In this document: one piece after another, positions 51,777 to 62,416 of the stretch
Numbering within the stretch: the first letter of the stretch is position 1
How the letters are laid out: each line of letters starts with the position of its first letter
Assembly: GCF_023147585.1 (NCBI RefSeq)
Contig: NZ_JAHXOZ010000006.1
Location: forward strand, 1 to 64,000
Direction: 5' to 3'
Source: Micrococcus sp. EYE_212
GTDB taxonomy: Bacteria; Actinomycetota; Actinomycetes; Actinomycetales; Micrococcaceae
Length of the DNA stretch: 64,000 nt
Position numbers and translations under genes: made by a program
Notes under the pieces: generated by a model
The model's database searches: none
The model's input: only the letters and a program-made list of their open reading frames with translations
What the model was told of the DNA's origin: nothing

Positions 51777-53303
51777 ATGCTCAGCCTCGCCTCCTCCGCC
51801 CTGTTCCCCGGCCTCGTGCGCCTGGCTGCCGCCGCCGAGGTCCCCGACGAGGTGCAGGACGGCGTCCGGGGCACCTCGGACGCCGCGGCCGAGGCCCTCG
51901 GGGTGACCGGCGGCGCCCTGTTCACGGCGGCCATCGCGTTCGTGCTCGGCTGGGTGGGGGTGTGGCTCGCGTTCCAGGCGGTGCGGCTGCTCATGCTCCG
52001 CCGCGCCGAGCTGCGCCGCCAGATGGCCCCGCTGAGCCTGCCGCTCTCCCTCGCCGGCGCCTCCCTCGCCGCCCGCCTGGCGCTCGGCGTCACGGCGCGC
52101 GCGGAGACCTGGTACCGCGGCGCCGCGTTCGTGCTCATGGTGGTGCTCGTGGCCGCGCTGGCGTGGGCGGCGTGGCGGATCGTGGACCTCGTGGAGAAGC
52201 GCATCCTCTGGCGCTACCGCGAGGTCGGGGTCAACGACCGCCGCGAGCGGCGCATCCGCACGCAGACCATGCTGATCCGGCGCATCCTCAGTGTCGTGAT
52301 CGTGGTGATCGCGATCGCCGCGGTGCTCATCTCCATCCCGGAGGTCCGCTCGCTCGGCGCCGGCCTCCTGGCGTCCGCCGGCCTGATCTCCGTGATCGCC
52401 GGCCTTGCCGTGCAGTCCACGCTGACCAACGTGTTCGCGGGCGTGCAGCTGGCCTTCACCGACTCCATCCGTGTGGGGGACGTGGTGACCATGGACGGCG
52501 TGTTCGGCACGGTCGAGGAGATCACGCTCTCCAACGTGGTCGTGAAGATCTGGGACGGTCGGCGGATGGTCTACCCGTCCTCCCACTTCACCACCGAGCC
52601 CTTCGAGAACTGGACGCGCGTGGGCTCGGCGGTGGCCGGCGTCGTCGAGCTGGACGTGGACTGGCGCGTGCCGATGGAGGACCTGCGGGCGCGGCTCGCC
52701 GCCCTGCTCGAGTCCACCGAGCTCTGGGACGGCAAGGAGAACGCCATGCAGGTCACGGACGCCGTGGGCGGCATGGTGCGGATCCGCGCGGTGGTCTCCG
52801 CCAAGAACTCCGGCGAGCTGTGGGACCTGCGCTGCCTCGTCCGCGAGGACCTCGTGGCCTTCCTGCGTCAGGAGCACCCGGAGGGCATCCTCACGCAGCG
52901 GCACGCGGAGGGGCAGTCGGCCCCGCAGCTCGCCGCGCACGAGCCCGCCGCCCCCCAGGACGCGGCCCCCGGCGCGGCCCACGGGAGCGCTCCGGCGCCC
53001 GCGTCGCCGGGACGTGGCCGGGAGCCGGCCGCCCAGACGATGCGGATCCCCGCCGTGCGGCCCACCACCGCGCCGCTCACCCGCGTGGACGAGCATTCGG
53101 CCCTGTACACGGGATCGATCACCGCGGTGCAGCGCAATGCGGAGATGGCCGGGCCCGGCGAGGACGCGTTCGCCGAACGCCGGGCCCAGCGCGACGCGCA
53201 GCGCGAGGCGGACGGCGGGGGCCAGGCCGGAGCCCACGCCGCCCGCCCGGATCAGCGGACGCTGGACCCCGACGAGGCCGGCGGCTCCTCCGAGAAGGCC
53301 TGA
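51777..53303 (+). CDS. MscS-family mechanosensitive ion channel
   Basis: A 508-residue membrane protein with four to five N-terminal transmembrane segments, the pore helix [32 protein letters not shown] near 200-232, and the beta domain [38 protein letters not shown]. It opens under membrane tension to release solutes. After about residue 375 a long Ala/Pro/Gln-rich disordered tail replaces the usual end. The gene overlaps the convergent uspA by 52 bp. Confidence 0.93.
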   Translation: MLSLASSALFPGLVRLAAAAEVPDEVQDGVRGTSDAAAEALGVTGGALFTAAIAFVLGWVGVWLAFQAVRLLMLRRAELRRQMAPLSLPLSLAGASLAARLALGVTARAETWYRGAAFVLMVVLVAALAWAAWRIVDLVEKRILWRYREVGVNDRRERRIRTQTMLIRRILSVVIVVIAIAAVLISIPEVRSLGAGLLASAGLISVIAGLAVQSTLTNVFAGVQLAFTDSIRVGDVVTMDGVFGTVEEITLSNVVVKIWDGRRMVYPSSHFTTEPFENWTRVGSAVAGVVELDVDWRVPMEDLRARLAALLESTELWDGKENAMQVTDAVGGMVRIRAVVSAKNSGELWDLRCLVREDLVAFLRQEHPEGILTQRHAEGQSAPQLAAHEPAAPQDAAPGAAHGSAPAPASPGRGREPAAQTMRIPAVRPTTAPLTRVDEHSALYTGSITAVQRNAEMAGPGEDAFAERRAQRDAQREADGGGQAGAHAARPDQRTLDPDEAGGSSEKA

Positions 53304-53824
53304 CCCGCGCCCTCCCCGTGCGCGTCCGGCGCGAACGGGTGCTGCTCGCGCAGCGGCTCGGAGCGGGGCAGGCTGCGCTGGAAGTCCGGGTCCGTCTCGG
53401 CCACGTGGCTCGGGGCGTCCGGCGTGGTGCCCGCCGAGGCCTTCACGCACAGCACGGGCTGGTCGAGCTGCTGGAGGAGCTCGTCTGAGACCGAGCCCAT
53501 CACGAAGCGGCCGAACCCGCCGCGGCGGCGCAGGCCGATCACCACGAGGGAGGCGTCCAGCTCGGCCGCCACGTCCTTCATCTCCTGCACCGTGGAGCGG
53601 CCGCGCGCGTACTGGCGGAACTCGGCGTCCACGCCCGAGGCGTCGAGGCGGGCCTGCACGCCCCGCTGCTGCGCCTCCGTGACGAGGGAGTCGGTGCGGT
53701 GCTCTCCGCCCGGGCCCGCGTTGACCACGACGACGCGCTCGCGGGTGGAGCGGGCGATGTCGAGGGCCTTGTCGAGGGCGGCGTCGCCCGAGTCGCTGGG
53801 CTTGTAGCCGATGAGGATGGTCAT
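53252..53824 (-). CDS. Universal stress protein, UspA family
   Basis: A 190-residue protein with one Usp domain: [24 protein letters not shown] at the start and the ATP-binding pattern [21 protein letters not shown] near 98-118, ending PVLCVK. It probably binds ATP and helps survival under stress. The last 60 residues are a disordered, acidic tail whose coding DNA overlaps the mscS end by 52 bp, unusual for the family; the start follows AAGGAGAGCC. Confidence 0.9.
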   Translation of the reverse strand: MTILIGYKPSDSGDAALDKALDIARSTRERVVVVNAGPGGEHRTDSLVTEAQQRGVQARLDASGVDAEFRQYARGRSTVQEMKDVAAELDASLVVIGLRRRGGFGRFVMGSVSDELLQQLDQPVLCVKASAGTTPDAPSHVAETDPDFQRSLPRSEPLREQHPFAPDAHGEGAGQAFSEEPPASSGSSVR

Positions 53825-53863
53825 GGGGCTCTCCTTGGTTCGCGGGGTGGGGGACAGGGCGGT

Positions 53864-54706
53864 TCAGCGCCCCACGGCGTGGTGGCGCAGGTACTCCAGG
53901 TGCGCGGCCACGGTCTGCTCGGCGACGCGGCCGACCGTGCCTCCGACGCCCGGGTAGATCATCGGGGTCAGCTCCTCGGGGGTGATCCGGGCGAGCACGT
54001 CCTCCTCCAGCTCCTCGAGCGCGGCCTCGATCTGCGCGAGGCGGCCCTCCCGATGGTGGCGGTAGTCCCTCGCCACGACGTCCAGCGGGGCGGGGACGGG
54101 GCCGTGCGCCGGCAGGACCGTCAGGGGGCCCGCGGCCTCGAGGCGGCGCAGGCTGTCCAGGTAGTCGGCCAGGGTGCCGTCCGGGTGGTCGAGCATCGTG
54201 GTGCCCGCGCCCAGGATCGTGTCGCCCGTGAGCACGGCACCCGCCTCGCCCGCACCCGGGAGCACGAAGCAGCACGAGTCCGAGGTGTGCCCCGGCGTGT
54301 GCCACGCGAGGATCTCCACCCCGGCGAGGGCGCCGCCGTCGTCGGCGAGACGCTCGCCGTCGAGGAGCGGCTCGCCCCCGCCCCGGCAGTGCTCCGGGAG
54401 CGCGGCGCGCACGGGCGCGCCGGTGGCCTCGTGGAACACGTCCGTGCCGCCCGTGTGGTCCGCGTGGCGGTGCGTCACCAGGATCAGGCCGATCGGCCGT
54501 CCCCCGGCCGCCCCCAGGACCGCGTCGAGATGCTCGTGCGCGCCCTCCTCCGGCCCCGGGTCCACCACGACGACGGCGCTCGCCTCCGGCGCGCCCACGA
54601 CGTACGTGTTGGTGCCCGCGAGGGTCATGGGAGAGGGGTTGTGCGCGGTCACGCAGCGCACGGAGGGGGCGGGCGTCAGCCCGGGAGTTTCGACGGCCTC
54701 GGTCAT
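53864..54706 (-). CDS. Metallo-beta-lactamase fold hydrolase
   Basis: A 280-residue protein with the complete MBL metal set: [10 protein letters not shown] near residue 83, GHTSDS near 150, TGDTILG near 170 and PAHGP near 210. [16 protein letters not shown] near the start and the C-terminal winged-helix-like region (about 230-280) match the LACTB2/glyoxalase II-like group. The ATG at 54706 lies 12 bp from the divergent gene's ATG and has no ribosome site; TACACT 7 bp upstream suggests a leaderless message. Confidence 0.9.
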   Translation of the reverse strand: MTEAVETPGLTPAPSVRCVTAHNPSPMTLAGTNTYVVGAPEASAVVVVDPGPEEGAHEHLDAVLGAAGGRPIGLILVTHRHADHTGGTDVFHEATGAPVRAALPEHCRGGGEPLLDGERLADDGGALAGVEILAWHTPGHTSDSCCFVLPGAGEAGAVLTGDTILGAGTTMLDHPDGTLADYLDSLRRLEAAGPLTVLPAHGPVPAPLDVVARDYRHHREGRLAQIEAALEELEEDVLARITPEELTPMIYPGVGGTVGRVAEQTVAAHLEYLRHHAVGR

Positions 54707-54719
54707 AGGGTCGAGTGTA
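54706..54719. promoter_or_regulatory. Interlocked divergent leaderless promoters
   Basis: The two start codons are 12 bp apart. On the plus strand TAGGGT (54706-54711) is followed by 7 bp and ATG 54719. On the minus strand TACACT (complement of 54714-54719) is followed by 7 bp and ATG 54706. Both fit the TANNNT -10 box with transcription starting at the ATG, as common in actinobacteria. Each -10 box overlaps the other gene's start codon. Confidence 0.6.
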
Positions 54720-55849
54720 TGGACAAGGACTCGACCGGACAGGGATCGGACGCCGCCGCCTCGCCGAAGGGCTACATCGAGGAGGGCGGCTACGACCGCG
54801 ACACGAACTACATCGGCGACCGCATCGTCGCCGACCCGGGCGCCGTCCGGGCGCGGCCCACGGAGGAGCCCGCGCGGGTGGGGCGCGTGGGCGGCGGCCT
54901 CGCCGAGGGCGCGGAGGCCTGGCCCGTGGAGGCCGGCCGCTACCGCCTCGTGGCGGCGCGGGCCTGCCCGTGGGCCAACCGCGCCATCATCGTCCGGCGC
55001 CTGCTGGGGCTCGAGGACGCGATCTCGCTCGGGATGCCGGGACCCGTCCACGACGAGCGCTCGTGGACGTTCGACCTCGACGAGGGCGGCACGGACCCCG
55101 TGCTCGGCACGCACTGGCTCCAGGAGAACTACGTCGAGCGCTTCCCGGACTACCCGCGCGGCATCACGGTGCCCGCCCTCGTGGACGTGCCCACCGGCGG
55201 CGTGGTGACCAACGACTACCCGCAGATCACCCTGGACTTCAGCACCGAGTGGACCGCGTTCCACCGCGACGGCGCCCCGCAGCTGATCCCCGACGCCGGA
55301 CCCGAGCGCGACGAGATGTTCGAGGTCATCGAGCGCGTGTTCACCGAGGTCAACAACGGGGTGTACCGCTGCGGCTTCGCGGGGGAGCAGGAGTCCTACG
55401 GCGAGGCCTACGACCGGCTCTGGACCGCGATGGACTGGCTCGAGGAGCGCCTCACCACGCGCCGGTTCCTCATGGGCGCGACCATCACCGAGGCGGACGT
55501 GCGCCTGTTCACCACGCTCGCCCGCTTCGACCCCGTCTACCACGGCCACTTCAAGGCGAACCGGCAGAGGCTCGCCGAGATGCCCGCGCTGTGGGCCTAC
55601 GCGCGGGACCTCTTCCAGACGCCCGGCTTCGGCGACACGATCGACTTCGACCAGATCAAGCACCACTACTACGAGGTGCACCGGGACGTGAACCCCACCG
55701 GGATCGTGCCGAAGGGCCCGGACCTGACCGGCTGGATGAGCGCGCACCGCCGTGAGGAGCTGGGCGGCCGCCCCTTCGGCGACGGCACCGCGCCCGGGCC
55801 CGTCCGCGAGGGCGAGGCCGTGGACCCGGAGCACACGCCGCTGCGCTGA
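54719..55849 (+). CDS. Glutathionyl/mycothiol-hydroquinone reductase-like GST (Xi class)
   Basis: A 376-residue protein of the ECM4/YqjG family. The thioredoxin-fold part carries the catalytic [22 protein letters not shown] near residue 81, and the helical GST C-domain contains [10 protein letters not shown] near 215 and the family-typical [19 protein letters not shown] near 315. Xi-class enzymes remove thiol groups from quinone conjugates; in an actinobacterium the thiol is probably mycothiol. It is divergent from the MBL hydrolase and probably leaderless. Confidence 0.92.
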   Translation: MDKDSTGQGSDAAASPKGYIEEGGYDRDTNYIGDRIVADPGAVRARPTEEPARVGRVGGGLAEGAEAWPVEAGRYRLVAARACPWANRAIIVRRLLGLEDAISLGMPGPVHDERSWTFDLDEGGTDPVLGTHWLQENYVERFPDYPRGITVPALVDVPTGGVVTNDYPQITLDFSTEWTAFHRDGAPQLIPDAGPERDEMFEVIERVFTEVNNGVYRCGFAGEQESYGEAYDRLWTAMDWLEERLTTRRFLMGATITEADVRLFTTLARFDPVYHGHFKANRQRLAEMPALWAYARDLFQTPGFGDTIDFDQIKHHYYEVHRDVNPTGIVPKGPDLTGWMSAHRREELGGRPFGDGTAPGPVREGEAVDPEHTPLR

Positions 55850-55913
55850 GGGGCGGGGTCAGGATCGCCTTCCCTGCGTGGCGGGCGCCCCGATCCGGGA
55901 CGAGGATGCTCGC

Positions 55914-56651
55914 ATGAGCACCGACCTCCCCTCCGTCTCCGCCGCCCACGACGCCGCCGAGCCCCACGCGCAGAACGGCCTGCAGCAGCGACTGAACTGG
56001 CTGCGCGCGGGCGTCCTCGGCGCGAACGACGGCATCGTCTCCGTCGCCGCGACCGTCGTCGGCGTGGCCGGGGCGACCACCGCGGTGGCTCCCGTCATGC
56101 TCGCGGGCGGGGCCGCCGTCGTCGGCGGGGCGGTGTCCATGGCGCTCGGGGAGTACGTGTCCGTCTCCTCCTCCTCGGACTCGCAGAAGGCGCTGATCCA
56201 GAAGGAGCGCCGCGAGCTCGCGGCGGACCCGGAGGGGGAGTTCGAGGAGCTCGTGGAGCTCTACGAGGCCGAGGGGCTGAGCCGGCCGACCGCGGAGTCC
56301 GTGGCCCGCGAGCTCACGGAGAAGGACGCCCTCACCGCGCACCTGCGCATGGAGCTCGGGATGCGCGAGGACGACGTCGTCAGCCCGTGGGCCGCGGCGG
56401 GCGCCTCCTTCATCGCGTTCCTGCTGGGTGCGCTGCTCCCGTTCCTCACCATCATCCTGGCGCCCGTGGACATCCGCGTGCCGCTCACCTTCGCGACGAC
56501 GCTGCTCGCGCTCGCCGTGACCGGCGCCGTGGGCGCGTGGCTCGGCGGCGCCCGGCCGATCCCCGCGATGCTGCGCGTGGTCCTCGGCGGCGCGCTCGCC
56601 CTCGCGCTCACGTTCGCCGTGGGCGCGTGGCTCGGCACGAACGTGGTGTGA
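55914..56651 (+). CDS. VIT1/CCC1-family membrane transporter
   Basis: A 245-residue protein with the family start LNWLRAGVLGANDGIVSVAATVVGVAGA (TM1), GAVSMALGEYVSVSSSSDSQ (TM2), a soluble helical metal-binding-type loop rich in Glu (about 85-150), and three C-terminal transmembrane segments. Relatives move Fe2+ or Mn2+ across membranes. Direction and metal are not determined here. It is followed 16 bp later by the DUF3253 gene, possibly as one unit. Confidence 0.92.
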   Translation: MSTDLPSVSAAHDAAEPHAQNGLQQRLNWLRAGVLGANDGIVSVAATVVGVAGATTAVAPVMLAGGAAVVGGAVSMALGEYVSVSSSSDSQKALIQKERRELAADPEGEFEELVELYEAEGLSRPTAESVARELTEKDALTAHLRMELGMREDDVVSPWAAAGASFIAFLLGALLPFLTIILAPVDIRVPLTFATTLLALAVTGAVGAWLGGARPIPAMLRVVLGGALALALTFAVGAWLGTNVV

Positions 56652-56667
56652 CCGGGGTGGTGGCGGC

Positions 56668-57186
56668 ATGACCGGGCCGACGCGCACGGTGCCCGGACGA
56701 ACAGGGCCGGAACGGACCCCCGACGGGCACCACATCGTCGTGGACGGGCGGACGTGGCGAGCGCAGGACCCGCACATCCCCGAGGCCCTCGGGGCCGAGC
56801 TCGTGAAGGGGCTCATGGCCGCGCGTCGGCTCGTGACGACGGACCCGACGAGGGCGCGCCCCCGCGTGCAGGACGCGAAGGTGGCGCTGGGGGAGCGGGG
56901 CGAGCCGTGGTGGGAGCCCACGCCGGAGGGGACGCGGACGAGGCTGGCCGCGGCGATGCGCACCCTGCTGCGCGCCCGTGGCCAGGGCACGACCATCTGT
57001 CCCTCCGACGCCGCGCGCGTGGCCGGAGGCGAGGACTGGCGTGACCTGATGGACGCCGCGCGCGAGGTGGCTGCCGAGCTGCACGCGGACGGCGTCGCGG
57101 AGGTGCGGCAGAAGGGCGAGCGGGTGGAGGACCCGCGCGCCGCGCGCGGGCCGATCCGGCTCGCGGCAGGACCGGAGCTGGGGTGA
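56668..57186 (+). CDS. DUF3253 domain protein
   Basis: A 172-residue protein. Residues 20-85 form a small domain seen in short actinobacterial proteins (HIVVDGRTWRAQDPHIPEAL, then GEPWWEP). Residues 88-165 are DUF3253 (TICPSDAARVAGGEDWRDLMDAAREVAAELHADG, ending GPIRL), a predicted winged-helix fold. Function unknown; a single DNA-binding role is possible. The gap 57187-57448 after it carries the pxp promoter and operator. Confidence 0.83.
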   Translation: MTGPTRTVPGRTGPERTPDGHHIVVDGRTWRAQDPHIPEALGAELVKGLMAARRLVTTDPTRARPRVQDAKVALGERGEPWWEPTPEGTRTRLAAAMRTLLRARGQGTTICPSDAARVAGGEDWRDLMDAAREVAAELHADGVAEVRQKGERVEDPRAARGPIRLAAGPELG

Positions 57187-57375
57187 GAGCCGGACTCTGC
57201 TGAGGCCGGCCGGGGCTTCCCCGGCCCCCGCGGCCGCTCGCACACCGGGTCCATGGGTGAGGGGGAGGACGAGTCCGGCGCCCCGCAGGCCAAGGACCCG
57301 GAGACGGACGAGGCCCTGCGTCGGGAGCACCGACCTCCGCGCGCGTCTCCACTCCACGGCGTCGCCCACCCCGAG

Positions 57376-57410
57376 GGATTGTTGAACAATCCGCCCCGCT
57401 GGTCCATCAT
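57376..57410 (+). promoter_or_regulatory. pxp operon promoter with GntR-type operator
   Basis: GGATTGTTGAACAATCC (57376-57392) is a perfect palindrome around a central G. Within it TTGAAC (57382-57387) can serve as a -35 box, followed after 17 bp by CATCAT (57405-57410). Binding there would block RNA polymerase. The same TTGTT-N-AACAA core occurs at 63771 before the transporter gene, and the operon encodes a GntR regulator. Confidence 0.72.
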
Positions 57411-57448
57411 GGAGTGATCTGGGCGACACCGCGCGAGAGGACCCTTCC

Positions 57449-58204
57449 ATGCACATCGACCTGAACAGCGACGTCGGCGAGTCGTTCGGCAACTGGACCA
57501 TGGGCGACGACGCCGCCGTCTTCCAGAGCGTCTCCTCCGCGAACGTGGCCTGCGGCTTCCACGCCGGCGACCCCTCGGGCATCGTGCAGACCTGCCGCGA
57601 CGCCGTCGCCGCGGGCATCACGATCGGCGCCCACGTGGGCTACCGCGACCTCGCCGGCTTCGGCCGCCGCTTCCTGGACTGCTCGCCCACCGAGCTCGCC
57701 GACGACGTGCTCTACCAGCTGGGCGCCCTCGAGGCCCTGGCCCGCTCCGCCGGCGGCATCATCCGCTACGTGAAGCCGCACGGCGCCCTCTACAACACGA
57801 TCGTCCACCACCAGGCGCACGCCCAGGCCGTCGTCGACGCCGTCAAGGCCTTCGGCGGTGACCTCCCGCTGCTGCTCCTGCCCGGCTCGATCGCCCTGGA
57901 CAAGGCCGCGAGGGCCGGCCTGCGCGGCGTCGCCGAGGCGTTCGCCGACCGCGGCTACACCCCCGACGGCACGCTCGTCTCGCGCCGCGAGCCCGGTGCA
58001 GTCCTCCACGACGAGGCCGAGGTGGCCGAGCGCATGGTGCGCCTGGCCACCGACGGCGTCCTCCGCGCCGTGGACGGCACGGACGTCCGCGTCGAGGCGG
58101 AGAGCATCTGCCTCCACGGGGACACCCCCGGCGCCGTCGCGATGGCCGCCGCCGTCCGGGCGGGCCTGGAGTCCGCGGGCGTCGAGATCCGGCCCTTCGC
58201 GTGA
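57449..58204 (+). CDS. pxpA: 5-oxoprolinase subunit A (LamB/YcsF family)
   Basis: A 251-residue protein with the family signature [16 protein letters not shown] at the start, [16 protein letters not shown] near 33, [15 protein letters not shown] near 59 and KPHGALYN near 110. PxpA works with PxpB and PxpC as the ATP-dependent prokaryotic 5-oxoprolinase that opens 5-oxoproline to glutamate. Its stop overlaps the next GTG start by 4 bp. It is the first gene of the operon behind the palindromic operator. Confidence 0.95.
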   Translation: MHIDLNSDVGESFGNWTMGDDAAVFQSVSSANVACGFHAGDPSGIVQTCRDAVAAGITIGAHVGYRDLAGFGRRFLDCSPTELADDVLYQLGALEALARSAGGIIRYVKPHGALYNTIVHHQAHAQAVVDAVKAFGGDLPLLLLPGSIALDKAARAGLRGVAEAFADRGYTPDGTLVSRREPGAVLHDEAEVAERMVRLATDGVLRAVDGTDVRVEAESICLHGDTPGAVAMAAAVRAGLESAGVEIRPFA

Positions 58205-59865
58205 GCCGCCCCGCGTTCCGCGCGCCGACCCTGCGCTGGGCAGGACCCACCGCGCTGCTGCTCGAGTGCGCGAACCTGGGCGACGTGATGCGCCTGCATG
58301 CGCACGTCACCGCTCACCCCTTCCAGGGCCAGCGCGAGGCGATCGCCGCGGCCGAGACCGTCCTCCTCGTCTTCCGCACGCGCGGCGAGGCCCTGGACGC
58401 CTCCCGAGAGGTCATGGGCATCGTCCCGGACGACCATGTGGCCGACGAGGCGCGCACCGTCACCGTCGACGTCCTCTACGACGGCGAGGACCTCGCCGAC
58501 GTCGCCGAGCTCACCGGGATGAGCGTGGACGCCGTGATCGCGGCGCACACGAGCGCCGACTGGTTCGGCGCCTTCGGCGGCTTCGCCCCCGGCTTCACCT
58601 ACTGCGCCGCGGACCCCGCCCCGTTCGAGGTCCCCCGCCGCACGAGCCCGCGGACCGCGGTGCCGGCCGGCTCCGTGGCCGTGGCCGGGGAGTTCTCCGC
58701 CGTGTACCCGCGCGTCTCGCCCGGCGGCTGGCAGCTCCTCGGCCGCACCGACGCCGTCCTCTGGGACCTCGAGCGCGCCGAGCCGGCCCTGATCCGCCCC
58801 GGCGACCGTGTGCGCTACCGCGCCGTCCGCGAGCTCGCCACGCTCACCGCGGCCCCCGCCCCCGCTCCGGCCCAGGCCGACGACGGGGCGCCCGCCGCCG
58901 ACCGCCCCGGCCTGACGGTGGTGGAGCCCGGCATGCAGTCGCTCATCCAGGACCTCGCCCGCCACGGCTGGGGCGATCTCGGCGTCACGCCGTCCGGCGC
59001 CGCCGACCGCACGGCGGCGCGCCAGGCCAACCGGATCGTCGGCAACACCTCCGGCGAGGCCGTCATCGAGACGCTCCTGGGCGGGCTCACCCTCACGGCC
59101 CGCGGGACGCAGGTGCTCGCGCTGACCGGCGCGGAGGCGCGCGGCGCCATCACCGCCGTGCCCGCCGACCTCGGCCCCGCGACGCGCCCCGCCCCCGTGG
59201 GCGTCCCGTTCGCCCTCCTGGACGGCGAGACCCTCACCCTCGAGGAGCCGGCCGCGGGCCTGCGCACCTATGTGGGCCTGCGCGGCGGGATCGACGTGCC
59301 GCTCGTGCTCGGCAGTCGCGCCACGGACGTGATGTCCGGGATCGGCCCGAAGCCGCTGGCCGCGGGCACCCGCGTCGACCGCCGTCTGGACCCGGGCCAC
59401 GCCCTCGTGGGCGATCCCGAGCCGCCCGTGCGCGTCACCCCGACCGCCGGCTCCGTCACGGAGCTGCGCATCGTGCTGGGCCCCCGCGACGACTGGTTCG
59501 ACGCCGCCTCGATCGATCGCCTCACCACGCAGGAGTGGCTCGTCACCGCCGAGTCCAACCGGATCGGCGTGCGCCTGGCCGCCCCCGAGGACGGCGCCCC
59601 GCTCGTGCGCTCCCGCGAGGGCGAGCTCGCGAGCGAGGGCGTGTTCACGGGCTCGCTGCAGGTGCCGCCCTCGGGGCAGCCCGTCCTGTTCCTGGCCGAC
59701 CACCCGGTGACGGGCGGCTATCCGGTGATCGCCGTCGTCGCCCCCGAGGACCTCGGCGCCGCAGCCCAGCTCCCCCCGGGCGCCCGCGTGCGCCTCACCC
59801 CCATCTCCGTGACGGACCCCGCGCCCGTCGACCCCGCTGTCACCGACCCCGCCGAGGAGGCCTGA
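58201..59865 (+). CDS. pxpBC: Fused 5-oxoprolinase subunits B and C
   Basis: A 554-residue fusion. Residues 1-215 are the PxpB/KipI domain ([14 protein letters not shown] near 123, [17 protein letters not shown] near 147) and about 235-530 the PxpC/KipA domain ([31 protein letters not shown] near 240, GGYPVIAVV near 502). The two are separate genes in B. subtilis and E. coli; the fusion fixes 1:1 stoichiometry. A Pro/Ala linker (about 217-235) joins them. The GTG start overlaps pxpA, and the stop is 3 bp from the biotin carboxylase start. Confidence 0.93.
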   Translation: MSRPAFRAPTLRWAGPTALLLECANLGDVMRLHAHVTAHPFQGQREAIAAAETVLLVFRTRGEALDASREVMGIVPDDHVADEARTVTVDVLYDGEDLADVAELTGMSVDAVIAAHTSADWFGAFGGFAPGFTYCAADPAPFEVPRRTSPRTAVPAGSVAVAGEFSAVYPRVSPGGWQLLGRTDAVLWDLERAEPALIRPGDRVRYRAVRELATLTAAPAPAPAQADDGAPAADRPGLTVVEPGMQSLIQDLARHGWGDLGVTPSGAADRTAARQANRIVGNTSGEAVIETLLGGLTLTARGTQVLALTGAEARGAITAVPADLGPATRPAPVGVPFALLDGETLTLEEPAAGLRTYVGLRGGIDVPLVLGSRATDVMSGIGPKPLAAGTRVDRRLDPGHALVGDPEPPVRVTPTAGSVTELRIVLGPRDDWFDAASIDRLTTQEWLVTAESNRIGVRLAAPEDGAPLVRSREGELASEGVFTGSLQVPPSGQPVLFLADHPVTGGYPVIAVVAPEDLGAAAQLPPGARVRLTPISVTDPAPVDPAVTDPAEEA

Positions 59866-59868
59866 GCC

Positions 59869-61620
59869 ATGCCGCAGCTCACCAAGATCCTGATCGCCAA
59901 CCGAGGCGAGATCGCCGTGCGCGTCGCGCGCGCCTGCCGTGACCACGGCCTGGCCTCCGTCGCCGTGTACTCGGACCCGGACGCGGACGCCCTGCACGTG
60001 GCCGTCGCCGACGAGGCCTTCCACCTGCCCGGCACCTCCTCCGCCGAGACGTACCTGGACATGGATGCGCTCATCGACGTCGCCCGCCGCGCGGGCGCCG
60101 ATGGCGTGCACCCGGGCTACGGCTTCCTCTCCGAGAACGCGGACTTCGCCCAGAAGGTCATGGACGCCGGCCTGACCTGGATCGGCCCCACCCCGCAGGC
60201 GATCTGCGACCTGGGCGACAAGATCACCGCCCGCGCGATCGCCCAGCGTGCCGGCGCCCCGCTCGTGCCCGGCTCCGACGGCCCTGTGGAGTCCCCCGCC
60301 GAGGCGCGCGCCTTCGCGGAGGAGCACGGCCTGCCGATCGCCATCAAGGCGGCCTTCGGCGGCGGCGGCCGCGGCATCAAGGTGGTCCGCGAGCTCGACG
60401 ACGTGGAGGACGCCTTCGCCTCCGCCACGCGCGAGGCCGTGACGGCCTTCGGCCGCGGCGAGTGCTTCGTGGAGCGCTTCCTGGACCGGCCGCGCCACGT
60501 GGAGGCCCAGGTCCTGGCGGACACGCACGGCACCGTCGTGGTGGTGGGCACGCGTGACTGCTCCCTGCAGCGCCGCAACCAGAAGCTCGTGGAGGAGGCC
60601 CCCGCCCCGTTCCTCACGGACGAGCAGCGCACCCGCATCCACGAGTCCGCCCGCCGCATCTGCGCCGAGGCCGGCTACACCGGCGCCGGCACCGTGGAGT
60701 ACCTCGTCGCCCCGGACGGGCTCATCAGCTTCCTCGAGGTGAACACCCGCCTGCAGGTGGAGCACCCCGTCACCGAGGAGACCACCGGCGTGGACCTCGT
60801 GGGCGAGCAGTTCCGCATCGCGGCGGGGGAGCGGCTCTCCCTCACCGAGGACCCGAGGCCGCGCGGCCACGCCCTCGAGTTCCGGCTCAACGCCGAGGAC
60901 CCGGCCATGGGCTTCCTGCCCTCGCCCGGCCCGGTGGAGGTGTTCGAGTCCCCGACCGGACCCGGCATCCGCGTGGACTCGGGCGTGCGCTCCGGCTCCG
61001 TGGTGCCCGGGCACTACGACTCGCTCATGGCCAAGCTCATCGTGTGGGGTGCGGACCGCCCCCAGGCCATCGCCCGCGCGAAGGACGCCCTCGCCGAGCT
61101 GCGCATCGAGGGCCTGCCCTCCGTGCTGCCGTTCCACCGCGCCGTCCTGGACGACGAGGACTTCACCCGCGCGGACCGGATGGGCGTGTACACCACGTGG
61201 ATCGAGTCGGCCTTCGCCGCCGAGCTCGAGTCCTCGCCGTACCTCGGCGCCGCCGCGCCGGAGAACACGCGCACTCAGATGACCGTGGACATCGACGGCC
61301 GGGCCGTCCGCCTGGGGCTGCCGTCCGCCGTCCACGCCGCGCTCCTGGGCGGGGGCGGCTCCCGGGGCCGCGCGGCGCTCGCCGCCGCCCCCGCGGCGGA
61401 GGACGCCGGTGCCGTCACGGCCCCCATCACCGGCTCGCTCGTGGCGTGGAAGGCCGACGACGGCGCGCAGGTCGCCGCGGGCGACGTCGTGGCTGTGATG
61501 GAGGCCATGAAGATGGAGACCACCGTGAAGGCTCCGTCCGCCGGCGTCTTCCGCCGCGAGTCGCTCGAGCCCGGCACCGCCCTCACCCGAGGCCAGCGGC
61601 TGGGCGTCGTGGGCGGATGA
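59869..61620 (+). CDS. Biotin carboxylase fused to biotin carboxyl carrier domain
   Basis: A 583-residue protein. Residues 1-450 form biotin carboxylase: [20 protein letters not shown] at the start, the ATP-grasp Gly-loop [13 protein letters not shown] near 163, [15 protein letters not shown] near 288. Residues 500-583 are a biotinyl domain with EAMKMETT, Lys548 being the attachment site. It resembles AccA3-type subunits, but no carboxyltransferase is nearby. Pxp operons often include biotin carboxylase genes without a clear reason. Its stop overlaps the GntR start (ATGA). Confidence 0.93.
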   Translation: MPQLTKILIANRGEIAVRVARACRDHGLASVAVYSDPDADALHVAVADEAFHLPGTSSAETYLDMDALIDVARRAGADGVHPGYGFLSENADFAQKVMDAGLTWIGPTPQAICDLGDKITARAIAQRAGAPLVPGSDGPVESPAEARAFAEEHGLPIAIKAAFGGGGRGIKVVRELDDVEDAFASATREAVTAFGRGECFVERFLDRPRHVEAQVLADTHGTVVVVGTRDCSLQRRNQKLVEEAPAPFLTDEQRTRIHESARRICAEAGYTGAGTVEYLVAPDGLISFLEVNTRLQVEHPVTEETTGVDLVGEQFRIAAGERLSLTEDPRPRGHALEFRLNAEDPAMGFLPSPGPVEVFESPTGPGIRVDSGVRSGSVVPGHYDSLMAKLIVWGADRPQAIARAKDALAELRIEGLPSVLPFHRAVLDDEDFTRADRMGVYTTWIESAFAAELESSPYLGAAAPENTRTQMTVDIDGRAVRLGLPSAVHAALLGGGGSRGRAALAAAPAAEDAGAVTAPITGSLVAWKADDGAQVAAGDVVAVMEAMKMETTVKAPSAGVFRRESLEPGTALTRGQRLGVVGG

Positions 61621-62336
61621 GGCTCGGCAGCCGCGGTCCCCGGCGTCCCGATGGCGCCGGGAGCCCGCCCTCCCTGGAGCCCGCCGCCGTCGGGGCCGCC
61701 CGGCGCGTGCGCGAGCGCATCGCCGCCGCGCAGCTGGCCCCGGGCACGCGGCTGGGGGAGGTGGCCCTCGCCGCGGAGCTGGGCGTGAGCCGCAACAGCC
61801 TCCGAGAGGCCTTCGCGGCGCTCGCCGCAGAGCGCCTGCTGGTGCGCATCCCGCACCGCGGCGTGTTCGTGGCTCACCCCACGGAGGCCGACGTCTCGGA
61901 GATCTTCCGCACCCGCCGCGTGATCGAGCTGAGCGCGCTCCGCTGGGGCAGCCCGGATCGCATCGCCGTGGAGGAGCTGGCCGAGATCGCCCGCCTGGCC
62001 GCCGACGCGGACCGGGAGCCCCGCCTGCTCGGCGACGTGAACCACCGGCTCCACGCGGCGATCGTCCGGCTGCTGGACTCCCGCGACCTCGAGGCCGTCA
62101 TGGACGGCGTCCTCGCCCGCCTGCGCCTCGCGTTCCAGCCGATGGACGTCCTGACCGACCTCCACCCGCGCTTCGCCGCGCGCAACCGCCGGCTGGCCGA
62201 GCTCATCGCGGACGGGGAGCTCGAGTCCGCGGCCGAGATCCTGGGCCCCTACCTCGACGAGGCCGAGCACACGGTGCTCGAGCACCTCGGCTCCCGCGGC
62301 GGACGGCCGGGCCCGCAGCTCCCCGCCAGCGGCTGA
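61617..62336 (+). CDS. GntR-family regulator, FCD (FadR-like) type
   Basis: A 239-residue regulator with an N-terminal winged helix-turn-helix ([45 protein letters not shown], residues 22-68) and a helical FCD ligand domain carrying the metal-binding pattern ending [16 protein letters not shown] near 140. It is the last gene of the pxp operon, so it probably regulates it in response to oxoproline or a related acid by binding TTGTT-N-AACAA. A strong terminator follows at once. Confidence 0.92.
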   Translation: MRLGSRGPRRPDGAGSPPSLEPAAVGAARRVRERIAAAQLAPGTRLGEVALAAELGVSRNSLREAFAALAAERLLVRIPHRGVFVAHPTEADVSEIFRTRRVIELSALRWGSPDRIAVEELAEIARLAADADREPRLLGDVNHRLHAAIVRLLDSRDLEAVMDGVLARLRLAFQPMDVLTDLHPRFAARNRRLAELIADGELESAAEILGPYLDEAEHTVLEHLGSRGGRPGPQLPASG

Positions 62337-62346
62337 CGGCCCACGG

Positions 62347-62397
62347 ACGACGAGACGCCCTCCCGGTCCGCTGTGGACCGGGAGGGCGTCTCGTCGT
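62347..62397. terminator. Bidirectional terminator hairpin, 23-bp perfect stem
   Basis: Arms 62347-62369 and 62375-62397 are perfectly complementary around GCTGT. It separates the pxp operon from the convergent transporter gene. Confidence 0.95.
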
Positions 62398-62416
62398 TCG
62401 CGCGGGGTGCGAGCGG

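Noticed and set aside
51645-54305. Upstream extension of the hisD frame through mscS
   Set aside because: It is the antisense of mscS and the MBL gene. HisD homology starts at the GTG at 51644 behind GGAGGAT.
57253-57417. 54-codon frame in the gap before pxpA
   Set aside because: It runs through the palindromic operator and the -10 box, lacks a ribosome site and has no recognisable content, so it is more likely promoter DNA.
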